The notes below the pieces were generated by a model, which worked only from the letters and a program-made list of their open reading frames with translations, had not been told where the DNA came from and ran no database searches. Below, one piece after another: positions 1 through 6,828 of a stretch of 16,148 nt of DNA; position 1 is the first letter of the stretch, and the number at the start of each line of letters is the position of its first letter. The stretch is taken from positions 1 through 16,148 of the forward strand of contig DCQA01000006.1 of assembly GCA_002323325.1 (NCBI GenBank). Direction: 5' to 3'. The DNA comes from Coxiellaceae bacterium UBA1530 (GTDB lineage: Bacteria > Pseudomonadota > Gammaproteobacteria > Coxiellales > Coxiellaceae). Made by a program: the position numbers and the translations under genes.

Positions 1-63
1 GACTTGCATGTGTTAAGCATGCCGCTAGCGTTCAATCTGAGCCAGGATCAAACTCTTCAGTTT
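1..63 (-). rRNA. 16S ribosomal RNA, 5' end (partial)
   Basis: Read on the minus strand, the first 63 bases give the universal 5' end of bacterial 16S rRNA: AAACTGAAGAGTTTGATCC, then GGCTCAGATTGAACGC and a variable segment ending ACACATGCAAGTC at the window edge. The mature end is placed at base 63 by analogy with E. coli 16S (AAATTGAAGAGTTTG). The rest of the gene lies to the left of the window. A 16S gene beside tyrS, an M23 peptidase and anmK matches a known arrangement in Pseudomonas aeruginosa. Confidence 0.97.
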
Positions 64-201
64 AATCTAGTTTGCAACCTAAGTTGCATATCAAGGGCTC
101 GACGCACAAACTTGCAATAAATCGCAGGCCTGTGATCGATAGTTTTTCGTAATCAAACCATCTGTACCAGTACCTACACTTACTGCCTTCATTTAACTGC
201 T

Positions 202-232
202 AATTTTTAAAGATCAATCCCGCTAAGCGAGA
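202..232 (-). promoter_or_regulatory. rRNA leader: boxA and boxB-like antitermination signals
   Basis: Downstream of the rrn promoter on the minus strand is a small stem-loop (218-232, TCTCGCTTAGCGGGA, six pairs with one wobble around a TTA loop). It is followed directly by TTGATCTTTAAAAATT (202-217). The second element closely resembles the E. coli rrn boxA (TGCTCTTTAACAA), where NusB/NusE load, and the hairpin is in the boxB position. The rest of the leader, 64-201, would supply one strand of the RNase III processing stem, but its partner lies outside the window. Confidence 0.8.
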
Positions 233-238
233 AAACGT

Positions 239-266
239 ATTCTACGCATCTCTCTTCTGTTGTCAA
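239..266 (-). promoter_or_regulatory. rRNA operon P1 promoter
   Basis: On the minus strand TTGACA (261-266) and TAGAAT (239-244) are separated by 16 bp. This is a perfect -35 and a five-of-six -10 for the main sigma factor. Upstream (267-300) is an A/T-rich tract typical of rrn UP elements. The predicted start lies about 170 bases before mature 16S, a normal leader length. Confidence 0.85.
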
Positions 267-300
267 CATCGAATTTCATTTTTTTATAAATTAAAATTGG

Positions 301-445
301 ATGGTTTAACTGGCAACAAAAGTCCTTATTGGATGCCGTGAAGACTAAAGCAAAGTGTTACTGCCTTCAACCAGTTTATGTATTTTTTTTACTTTAATAT
401 TTCCTTCATCTTTGTTCTTATTGAACCTCTCATTTTAATGAACCT
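301..445. other. Spacer between tyrS and the rRNA promoter
   Basis: No gene is visible here. tyrS transcription runs towards the rRNA promoter, and I find no clear terminator hairpin with a U-run. Two short repeats are present. TGAACCTCT occurs at 422-430 and again at 439-447, the latter touching the tyrS stop. TTACTGCCTTCA at 358-369 also occurs at 180-191 in the rRNA leader. A 6-bp inverted repeat (308-313 with 371-376) could close a long weak stem. Confidence 0.5.
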
Positions 446-1639
446 CTATTTACTGATGCATATTTTTGCAAACTTTCGTTTACCAACTTGATAAACGGCA
501 CTCTCACCCGTGATTAATGCTTGCCGGTCATCACTGACCTTTACACCATTAATTTTTACTGCACCTTGCTTTATCATTCTTATACCTTCGGAGGTACTCT
601 TTACCATCTTAGCGGCCTTCAATACCTGAGCAACGGTTTTTAGATCATCCTTTGTGCTCAATTTATACTCATCCATTTTTTCTGGGATCTCTTGGCGCTT
701 AAATCGTGCAATGAAATCCTGCTCTGCAAGATCCGCATCATCTCTTGAGTGAAAGCGCTCAACCAATTCTTTTGCCAAGCTAATTTTTAGGTCTCTGGGG
801 TTTGCTCCAGCATCAACCTGTTTTTTCAACCCATCTATCTGACTGGAAGTCTTAAAGCTTAATAGCTCATAGTAACGCCACATTAATTCGTCTGAGATAG
901 ACATTATCTTTCCAAGCATCTCATTGGGGGCTTCAGATATACCTATATAATTACCCAATGATTTTGACATTTTTTGAACACCATCTAACCCCTCCAACAA
1001 TGGCATCGTCATTATCACCTGAGCCTCTTGCTGATGATGTTTTTGTAATTCTCTCCCCATCAATAGATTAAATTTCTGATCGGTACCACCTAGCTCCACA
1101 TCAGCACTGAGATGCACCGAATCATATCCCTGCAACAATGGGTATAAAAATTCATGAATTGCGATAGGCTGTCCACCACGATAACGTTTTTCAAAATCAT
1201 CTCTCTCCAACATTCTTGCGACCGTTTGAGAGGAAGCTAGCTGCACTAGATCCGCTGCAGATAATTGCGACATCCATTCTGAGTTATAAACAACTCGGGT
1301 TTTAAGAGGGTCTAGAATTCTGAAGACTTGGTCTTGATACGTCTTTGCGTTGACTCGAATCTCCTCATCTGTCAGAGGCTTTCGCGTAGCGCTTTTACCC
1401 GTTGGGTCGCCAATACTTGCTGTAAAGTCCCCCACTAAGAAAATTATTTCATGCCCCTGATCCTGAAATTGCTTCAGCTTATTAATGATAACAGTATGAC
1501 CTAGATGCACATCCGGCGCGGTGGGATCAAACCCCAACTTTATACGGAGTGGTTGATTTTTATTTAACTTCTCCTGTAAACCACCCTCTGGAAGCACATC
1601 GATGATACCACGCTGTAACTCTTCTATACTCTGCAACAT
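446..1639 (-). CDS. tyrS: Tyrosyl-tRNA synthetase
   Basis: Class I aminoacyl-tRNA synthetase that charges tRNA-Tyr with tyrosine in the cytoplasm. I place the start at the ATG at 1637-1639, giving 397 aa, and not at an in-frame start 33 codons further upstream: GGAG lies 8 bases before it and the protein then opens as family members do (MLQSIEELQRG). The HIGH-type signature is HLGH at residues 45-48 within 'FDPTAPDVHLGHTV'. KMSKS is at about 223-227. The C-terminus carries an S4-like RNA-binding domain ('GIRMIKQGAVKINGVKV'). Length and the HLGH form fit the Haemophilus/Pseudomonas (TyrZ-like) subgroup of about 400 aa, not the E. coli TyrS subgroup. It is divergent from the M23 peptidase gene and transcribed towards the rRNA operon. 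The stop is TAG. Confidence 0.96.
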   Translation of the reverse strand: MLQSIEELQRGIIDVLPEGGLQEKLNKNQPLRIKLGFDPTAPDVHLGHTVIINKLKQFQDQGHEIIFLVGDFTASIGDPTGKSATRKPLTDEEIRVNAKTYQDQVFRILDPLKTRVVYNSEWMSQLSAADLVQLASSQTVARMLERDDFEKRYRGGQPIAIHEFLYPLLQGYDSVHLSADVELGGTDQKFNLLMGRELQKHHQQEAQVIMTMPLLEGLDGVQKMSKSLGNYIGISEAPNEMLGKIMSISDELMWRYYELLSFKTSSQIDGLKKQVDAGANPRDLKISLAKELVERFHSRDDADLAEQDFIARFKRQEIPEKMDEYKLSTKDDLKTVAQVLKAAKMVKSTSEGIRMIKQGAVKINGVKVSDDRQALITGESAVYQVGKRKFAKICISK

Positions 1640-1752
1640 TCTGTAATCTCCAATTAAAAAAAACGTCCCCAGACCTGTAAGACATTGGCGGTTGACGAGA
1701 AATTCAACCATGGTAATGTTATCGCCAAAATGAATCAAATAAAAACCCAGCT

Positions 1753-2967
1753 ATGACTTACTTTCAGCACATCAAACGCACCGCTGTCCTTGCAATTATT
1801 CTTTTTTTTGCCGTGACTGTATCTACTATTATTCTTTTTAAGGTCAAAACAACGCATAACAACAAACACATTTCTATGCCAAAAAAAGTAGGTGCACCAC
1901 CAACTCTATGGCGCACACACTCCATCCAAGAAGGGGATACCCTCAGCAAGATACTTAGCCAATGGAAAATAGATGATCGACAAGTAGCTTTATTGCTGAA
2001 GCAGTCTCTAGCAAATCAGCACCTAAACCACCTTTCCATAGGCCACACACTCAGCGTAAAAATCAACGACAACGCTATAATTAACTTAAAATATCCGATC
2101 AACTCAACTCAGACTCTACTCGTTAACAATAAAAATAGAAAATACAGCTGCAAAATTATTAACACGCCCATGACTCAGCGACACCTAATGAGTACCGGGA
2201 CCATCACCTCAACACTTTCAGAGGCGGCGAATACTGCACACCTATCACCCGGACTTTATAAACAATTGATAGATATTTTTGCTGGAACAGTCGATTTTAA
2301 TACCTCAATACAACCAGGTGATCAATTTAGAATACTGTACGATGAGTACTACCTTAATAACAAAAAACATCACTCAGGTGATATTTTGATTGCCGAACTT
2401 ACCAATAAAAATCACACATATACGGCCATTCAATTTAAGCACGGCCATGAAGGCGGCTACTACACTCCAAAAGGTGATGCCATACAGCCCAAATATCTTA
2501 AGTATCCAATTCAATTCACTCGCATTAGCTCACCCTTCTCACTCCACCGAATGGATCCTATTCAACATAAAATAGCACCGCATTTAGGTACAGACCTAGC
2601 AGCACCTACAGGTACGCCCATTCACTCTATCGGTAACGGCAAGGTTATCTTCAAAGGCTGGTCTCATGGCTTTGGAAAGACTGTAGTCATACAATACAAC
2701 CATCATTTAAGAGGACTTTATGCTCACATGGACCGATTTGTTGCACCTCTTCCACAATATGTTCATAAAGGAGAGCTTATAGGGTATGTTGGACAAACAG
2801 GGTGGGCAACAGGACCCCACCTACATCTAGGAATTTATATTGACGGTAAAGCCGTCGACCCTATGAAATTCACTACACCAAAAGCAAACCCAATAACAAC
2901 GAGCGAAATCCCCACGTTCATGAGGGAAAAAAATCACTTAATGACCGAACTAAACCGCCCCCAATAA
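1753..2967 (+). CDS. Membrane-anchored M23 peptidoglycan endopeptidase (MepM-like)
   Basis: Predicted zinc metallo-endopeptidase that cuts peptidoglycan cross-links in the periplasm. Residues about 11-30 form one hydrophobic N-terminal segment after a basic start, so the protein is probably an inner-membrane anchor with a periplasmic body. Residues about 55-105 look like a LysM/OapA-type binding domain ('IQEGDTLSKIL...LSIGHTLSV'). The C-terminal M23 domain has the zinc ligands H277 and D281 (HLGTD), H325 in 'LYAHMD' and the HxH motif H356-L-H358. The residues before the domain, 'RISSPFSLHRMDP', deviate from the usual SxFGxRxHP. The start has a poor ribosome site; the ATG at 1753 overlaps the stop of a tiny 8-codon ORF. 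anmK follows after 13 bases, so they are likely co-transcribed. Same gene order as the M23 gene between tyrZ and anmK in Pseudomonas. Confidence 0.92.
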   Translation: MTYFQHIKRTAVLAIILFFAVTVSTIILFKVKTTHNNKHISMPKKVGAPPTLWRTHSIQEGDTLSKILSQWKIDDRQVALLLKQSLANQHLNHLSIGHTLSVKINDNAIINLKYPINSTQTLLVNNKNRKYSCKIINTPMTQRHLMSTGTITSTLSEAANTAHLSPGLYKQLIDIFAGTVDFNTSIQPGDQFRILYDEYYLNNKKHHSGDILIAELTNKNHTYTAIQFKHGHEGGYYTPKGDAIQPKYLKYPIQFTRISSPFSLHRMDPIQHKIAPHLGTDLAAPTGTPIHSIGNGKVIFKGWSHGFGKTVVIQYNHHLRGLYAHMDRFVAPLPQYVHKGELIGYVGQTGWATGPHLHLGIYIDGKAVDPMKFTTPKANPITTSEIPTFMREKNHLMTELNRPQ

Positions 2968-2980
2968 AAAGGATCTTGAG

Positions 2981-4093
2981 ATGACACAGGAAGCATACTT
3001 TATCGGATTAATGTCTGGCACTAGCATTAATGCCATTGATGCCACACTAGTTTCAATAAAAAACCACACACTCGAACTGATCGAAACTCACAGCGAATTA
3101 ATTCCTTTTCAAATAAAACAAGCTATAAAAGAGCTCTGCGTCCCTGGATTTAATTCTATTCATAAATTAGGATCGATGGATACTCAACTTGGAAGATTAT
3201 TTGCTAATACCGTACTCAATCTTCTGAAAAAAAGCGACATCCCTTATCATAAAGTTACCGCTATTGGCACGCATGGACAGACAGTTCGCCACGAACCTAA
3301 CCATGAATTTCCTTTTTCCATTCAAATTGCAGATCCAAACATCATCTCAGCCCATACAGGCATAACAACAGTGGCCGACTTTAGGAGGCGAGACATAGCA
3401 CACAGTGGACAAGGGGCACCTTTAACCCCAGCCTTCCATCAATTTTTATTACAAAACACACATGAAGAGCAATGGGTCCTAAACATAGGCGGTATTGCCA
3501 ATGTCACTCTAATCAGTAATAACATTGCATCAAACGGTTTTGATACAGGACCCGGCAATATTTTACTGGATGCATGGTGTGAAAAGCACACGAAAAAACC
3601 TTACGATGATATGGGTCAGTGGGCACAATCTGGAAAGACCCATCATCAACTCCTAGAGCACCTATTAAGACACCCATACTTTAAATCCTCCCCACCTAAA
3701 AGTACTGGCAGAGAGAGCTTTAACTTGGAGTGGTTGAACACCATCATAAGACAGATACCCTCACCGATATCTCCAGAAGACACTCAAGCAACTCTTGTTG
3801 AATTAACAGCGCAAACCATTGCTGATAGCATACAACAATATCAAATTAACCCCACAACAATTACTGTCTGTGGCGGCGGCGCCTACAATGAATACCTTTT
3901 ACGAAGACTCGCCTCACACTGTAAAAATTATACTATTAGAACCACGAGCACTTTCGGCATCAACCCAGAGTGGGTAGAAGCATGTGCATTTGCTTGGTTT
4001 GCACAACAAACTCTTGAGAAAAGAACTATCAATTTAATGGAGATTACTGGCGCAACAAGACCCAGTGTACTGGGCGCAATCTATACTGCTTAA
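2981..4093 (+). CDS. anmK: Anhydro-N-acetylmuramic acid kinase
   Basis: Cytoplasmic kinase of cell-wall recycling. It opens the 1,6-anhydro ring of anhydroMurNAc and phosphorylates it to MurNAc-6-phosphate with ATP. At 370 aa the length is normal. Family signatures are intact across the protein: 'THGQTVRHEP' (about 98-106), 'DFRRRDIA' and 'GQGAPLTPAFH' (about 133-153), 'VLNIGGIAN', and 'FDTGPGN', whose D188 corresponds to the catalytic base. 'KSTGRESFN' and 'CGGGAYN' follow. The N-terminal motif, usually GTSxDGxD, reads G-T-S-I-N-A-I-D (residues 13-20), so the first aspartate is N17 and the glycine is A18. The ribosome site (AAGGAT about 10 bases before ATG) is reasonable. It lies 13 bases after the M23 gene and converges on the DUF1460 gene. 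Confidence 0.96.
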   Translation: MTQEAYFIGLMSGTSINAIDATLVSIKNHTLELIETHSELIPFQIKQAIKELCVPGFNSIHKLGSMDTQLGRLFANTVLNLLKKSDIPYHKVTAIGTHGQTVRHEPNHEFPFSIQIADPNIISAHTGITTVADFRRRDIAHSGQGAPLTPAFHQFLLQNTHEEQWVLNIGGIANVTLISNNIASNGFDTGPGNILLDAWCEKHTKKPYDDMGQWAQSGKTHHQLLEHLLRHPYFKSSPPKSTGRESFNLEWLNTIIRQIPSPISPEDTQATLVELTAQTIADSIQQYQINPTTITVCGGGAYNEYLLRRLASHCKNYTIRTTSTFGINPEWVEACAFAWFAQQTLEKRTINLMEITGATRPSVLGAIYTA

Positions 4094-4112
4094 AAGCCAT
4101 TAAACGTCTCAC

Positions 4113-5006
4113 CTACAACACCTGATAAACAATTATTCCAATGGACGGTGTGTGCTTCATAAAATCAAACAAGTAATCCTCACACAATTCGTCGGTTACA
4201 CAGCCTTTTTCTCGAGAAGCATGCCGAAAGAGTACTTCATTATTTTTATGAATTAAAAAACCTAAATGCAGAGCATGTGTCACTGCCTGACTTTGTTCGG
4301 ATAAGTTACTACTCGTGCGAATAATTAACATAACACAACCCGAAGGAATAGACATTAAGACATCACGACGCTCATGATGAGACAACTTAAATAAATCCTT
4401 GCAGGATATACACACAAGCTTACTCAGCATGGGCTCAATCGAGCTCATTTTGCCATAAAGTACTCGAAGCCCCTCTTCCACATCAACTTGAGATAACTGA
4501 GTGAAAACCCTCATAAATTTATCTCTTCGTGACTGAATCCAGGAAAATCGATCTATAAGAACGGATGATGAATACAACCTAAGTTGGCAGTGATTCGCAG
4601 CGAGATCTTGTGTAATATCACGCAGGCGAGGATTATCACTCAGTAGGTGCTGCCAATCCATACAAATAAAATGAGCACGGTTTAAAAAACTGACGTCTTT
4701 TCCTTGATACGAAATATAACATTTATTATAAAAAAAGGTGGGGAAAGATTCTGAGCATGACAGCGCCAATACTGTCTCTACATATGTTTGACAATCAAAC
4801 GCATCAGTTCGATACAAAGGATACTGATCATAATTACCATTCAGGCCTTCACCCAATGCAGTAAGCTCATACACTGAGCCAAACAAAACAGATGAAAAGT
4901 ATTCAACCTTATTAAGCGGAGTATTCGACAGGCCACGATACCAGACCTCAATAGAGGTCTTTGCTGATTTCTGCACGTCATACACATCATTTGAAAAAGC
5001 AAGCAT
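4113..5006 (-). CDS. DUF1460 NlpC/P60-like protein (putative peptidoglycan amidase/peptidase)
   Basis: 297 aa. It matches the DUF1460 pattern, a papain-like NlpC/P60 relative described as N-acetylmuramoyl-L-alanine amidase-like. Key pieces are 'FDCQTYVETVLAL' with the presumed catalytic C72, 'RAHFICMDW' (110-118), the 'HLGFLI' motif with presumed catalytic H247, and 'FRHASREKG' (260-268) before a C-terminal 'YLFDF...GIIVYQV'. Substrate is inferred from the family only. No signal peptide or membrane segment is visible (start MLAFSNDVYDVQ), and no in-frame upstream start would add one. It therefore looks cytoplasmic unless exported by a dedicated system. It sits 27 bases after the luxR-type gene on the same strand, probably as one transcript, and converges on anmK across 19 bases. 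Confidence 0.8.
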   Translation of the reverse strand: MLAFSNDVYDVQKSAKTSIEVWYRGLSNTPLNKVEYFSSVLFGSVYELTALGEGLNGNYDQYPLYRTDAFDCQTYVETVLALSCSESFPTFFYNKCYISYQGKDVSFLNRAHFICMDWQHLLSDNPRLRDITQDLAANHCQLRLYSSSVLIDRFSWIQSRRDKFMRVFTQLSQVDVEEGLRVLYGKMSSIEPMLSKLVCISCKDLFKLSHHERRDVLMSIPSGCVMLIIRTSSNLSEQSQAVTHALHLGFLIHKNNEVLFRHASREKGCVTDELCEDYLFDFMKHTPSIGIIVYQVL

Positions 5007-5033
5007 ACCGCATTACCTAAAAACTATTACTCT

Positions 5034-5423
5034 CTAAGATTCATTGATGCAGTCTAAAAAATTAACTTTCATCATGTAAGCAATCAATTCTGACTTTGTT
5101 ACCAGATTCAATTTCATCTTGATATTCTTAACATAAAATTCAATCGTTCTTGGAGATAGGTCAAGAATATCTGCTGTCTTTACCATGGTATAACCATGTA
5201 GAAGATAATACACACATTGAGCCTCACGACAAGTTAAATAGACATCAGGATCTGAACTATCGTAGTAGTAACGCTTTTTATCAAAAACAGTTCCTTCAAG
5301 TGTGTGTACAAATACACCCGTATCGATAACTGGCTTAAGTGAGCCTGATCCAATATCGCTTTTCCCATCATCTGACACTCTAGATTGAACTTTTTCTAAA
5401 ACATCATACCAGTGCTTAATCAT
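5034..5423 (-). CDS. LuxR-family HTH transcriptional regulator
   Basis: A small DNA-binding protein of 129 aa. The C-terminal half is a LuxR/GerE-type helix-turn-helix: 'LTCREAQCVYYLLHGYTMVKTADILDLSPRTIEFYVKNIKMKLN'-like segments, with 'SPRTIEFYVKNIK' as the recognition helix region. The N-terminal 60 residues match no receiver or autoinducer domain I recognise. The ATG at 5421-5423 is chosen because AAGGAG sits 5 bases before it; a GTG two codons upstream overlaps that ribosome site. It has a good promoter (5465-5492), and the DUF1460 gene follows after 27 bases. I infer that it regulates itself and/or the divergent L,D-transpeptidase gene. The 'SPRT.EFY' flavour resembles short LuxR proteins of Legionella and Coxiella. 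Confidence 0.85.
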   Translation of the reverse strand: MIKHWYDVLEKVQSRVSDDGKSDIGSGSLKPVIDTGVFVHTLEGTVFDKKRYYYDSSDPDVYLTCREAQCVYYLLHGYTMVKTADILDLSPRTIEFYVKNIKMKLNLVTKSELIAYMMKVNFLDCINES

Positions 5424-5426
5424 TAC

Positions 5427-5516
5427 CACTCCTTTTTCAAAAAAACAATAATATGTCCAATAAAAGTATAAAAATTAGCAGCAGATTGTCAAACAACCCC
5501 CTAGTAAAAAGGAGTG
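5427..5516. repeat. 11-bp inverted repeat around the luxR promoter
   Basis: CACTCCTTTTT (5427-5437) and its exact reverse complement AAAAAGGAGTG (5506-5516) bracket the luxR promoter, 68 bp apart. The left arm contains the luxR ribosome-binding site on the minus strand. The right arm lies upstream of the promoter and in front of the divergent L,D-transpeptidase gene. It could be a paired operator, or a chance copy of an SD-like string. Confidence 0.4.
5465..5492 (-). promoter_or_regulatory. Promoter of the luxR-type gene
   Basis: On the minus strand TTGACA (5487-5492) and TATACT (5465-5470) are separated by 16 bp, a near-consensus main-sigma promoter. It would start transcription about 35 bases before the regulator's ATG. 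It drives the luxR/DUF1460 unit. Confidence 0.7.
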
Positions 5517-5541
5517 TCAAGTTTTTTTTTACAAAATTGCA

Positions 5542-5570
5542 TTGACCAATAATTGAGCTACTATAAGTAT
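5542..5570 (+). promoter_or_regulatory. Possible promoter of the L,D-transpeptidase gene
   Basis: TTGACC (5542-5547) lies upstream of TATAAGTAT (5562-5570). The best -10 match, TATAAG, gives a short 14-bp spacer; shifting to a weaker -10 within the same string gives 16-17 bp. The gene starts at 5588, so the leader would be short. A T/A homopolymer tract lies just upstream (5522-5531). Confidence 0.35.
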
Positions 5571-5587
5571 CAAAATAAGGACTTGTT

Positions 5588-6748
5588 ATGAAGAAGATCA
5601 ATCACCTACTCATAATGATAATCATAAGCATATGCGTAATAATTTCTGGATGCAGTCACAGCATTAACAAATATGGAAGCTATAGCTTTAGCACAGATAA
5701 CAAAAATGCAAAAAGAATAGCTAACAAAATACCGAGATACCAAAGGATGGCTAATTCATCATGGGGGATACTTGATTTTGAAAGAACAATATCAGTTAAT
5801 GAAAAACATGAACAAATACCTGAAATACGCCAGCGACTTATTATCATGGGTGATCTCAAATCATCATTCAAAAACAAAAGTAACAAATACGATGTGACAA
5901 CACAAAGAGCAATTTATCAATTTCAATGGAGACATGGCCTTCAGCAATCAGGAATAATAGATAAAGAAACAATAAGCGCATTGAACATTCCACCCTATGA
6001 AAAACTCAATATTCTTATTAGTAGCATGAAAAAATGGTCGCAGTATAGTGATAAAAATAACAATGAATATATCTTGGTAAATATACCAGAGTACAAACTT
6101 CATCTTATGCAAGGCGGAAAAGAACAAATATCTATGAAGGTCATTACTGGAACCAAAAAAAATCCAACACCTGAACTCGACTCAAACATAACCACAATCG
6201 TTTTTAACCCAACATGGAATGTTCCAGAGAGTATTATCACGAAAGAAATTGCAGGGTTTATGCAAAAAGATTCTCAATATTTAACAAAGAATAAAATAAG
6301 CGTCTATTCTGACTGGGAACATAATTCTAAAAGAATTGATCCCATTGATATTGATTGGACGAATATTGAAAATAATGGGACAGATTTTAGGTTTACACAA
6401 TCGTCGGGGAGACACAATGTCCTTGGGAAAGTAAAATTTTTATTCAAAAACTCGCACGATGTGTATCTTCATGACACGCAAAATAAGAGCCTATTTAACA
6501 CAACTACAAGGACATACAGCCATGGATGTGTCAGAGTTCAAGACCCACTTCTACTGGCGCAATATTTACTAGTCAATAACAGGAAGGGTGAGTTGAATGC
6601 GTTCGAGGAGACGAGTGAGAATAAAAAAACTAAATATGTTAACTTATCGAGAAAAATTCCCATTCATATTACGTATATAACTGCGTGGGTGGATGAATAT
6701 GGCATTATCCACTTTAGAAATAATATTTATAACGAAAAATTATATTAA
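5588..6748 (+). CDS. Lipoprotein L,D-transpeptidase (YkuD domain, LdtD/YcbB-like)
   Basis: Forms 3-3 cross-links in peptidoglycan, or attaches proteins to it, in the periplasm. The N-terminus is a lipoprotein signal: hydrophobic residues 7-19 and lipobox I-S-G-C22, followed by serine, which favours outer-membrane sorting. Residues about 78-132 form a peptidoglycan-binding helical domain ('QRAIYQFQWRHGLQQSGIID'). A YkuD catalytic domain spans about 160-330, with 'FNPTWNVPESI' typical of YcbB-type enzymes, H295 and the S-H-G-C314-V-R catalytic motif. At 386 aa it is much shorter than E. coli LdtD (about 615 aa), lacking most of the N-terminal part. The ATG follows AAGGA by 8 bases. It is divergent from luxR; pilA follows 80 bases later, and whether it is co-transcribed is unclear. 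Confidence 0.92.
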   Translation: MKKINHLLIMIIISICVIISGCSHSINKYGSYSFSTDNKNAKRIANKIPRYQRMANSSWGILDFERTISVNEKHEQIPEIRQRLIIMGDLKSSFKNKSNKYDVTTQRAIYQFQWRHGLQQSGIIDKETISALNIPPYEKLNILISSMKKWSQYSDKNNNEYILVNIPEYKLHLMQGGKEQISMKVITGTKKNPTPELDSNITTIVFNPTWNVPESIITKEIAGFMQKDSQYLTKNKISVYSDWEHNSKRIDPIDIDWTNIENNGTDFRFTQSSGRHNVLGKVKFLFKNSHDVYLHDTQNKSLFNTTTRTYSHGCVRVQDPLLLAQYLLVNNRKGELNAFEETSENKKTKYVNLSRKIPIHITYITAWVDEYGIIHFRNNIYNEKLY

Positions 6749-6770
6749 TAAATTCCTGTATTGCCAACCC

Positions 6771-6812
6771 TCACTAACGCTAGCAAGATATGTAAAAAAC
6801 ATGTTCTAGTGA
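6771..6812 (+). other. Imperfect stem-loop before pilA
   Basis: TCACTA (6771-6776) pairs with TAGTGA (6807-6812), and an inner ATGT/ACAT stem closes a five-A loop (6794-6798). The pairing is interrupted and there is no U-run, so it is not a convincing terminator. It lies 16 bases before the pilA start and could affect pilA expression. I saw no sigma-54 site here, although pilA in some gammaproteobacteria uses one. Confidence 0.3.
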
Positions 6813-6828
6813 CTGAGAAAGATCAAAT

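Noticed and set aside
301..445. tRNA or small RNA gene between tyrS and the rRNA promoter
   Set aside because: No cloverleaf, no T-arm consensus and no promoter/terminator pair; only short repeats and a weak 6-bp inverted repeat.
1640..1738. N-terminal extension of TyrRS from the upstream start
   Set aside because: The 33 extra residues do not resemble the family, and the downstream ATG has a good Shine-Dalgarno and the expected N-terminus.
1730..1756. Eight-codon ORF with ATGA overlap to the M23 peptidase start
   Set aside because: No ribosome site and too short to distinguish from chance; unlike the pilB case there is no similarity that joins it to the next protein.
6749..6828. Sigma-54 promoter for pilA
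   Set aside because: No TGGC-N8-TTGC-type -24/-12 element could be found on the plus strand before pilA.
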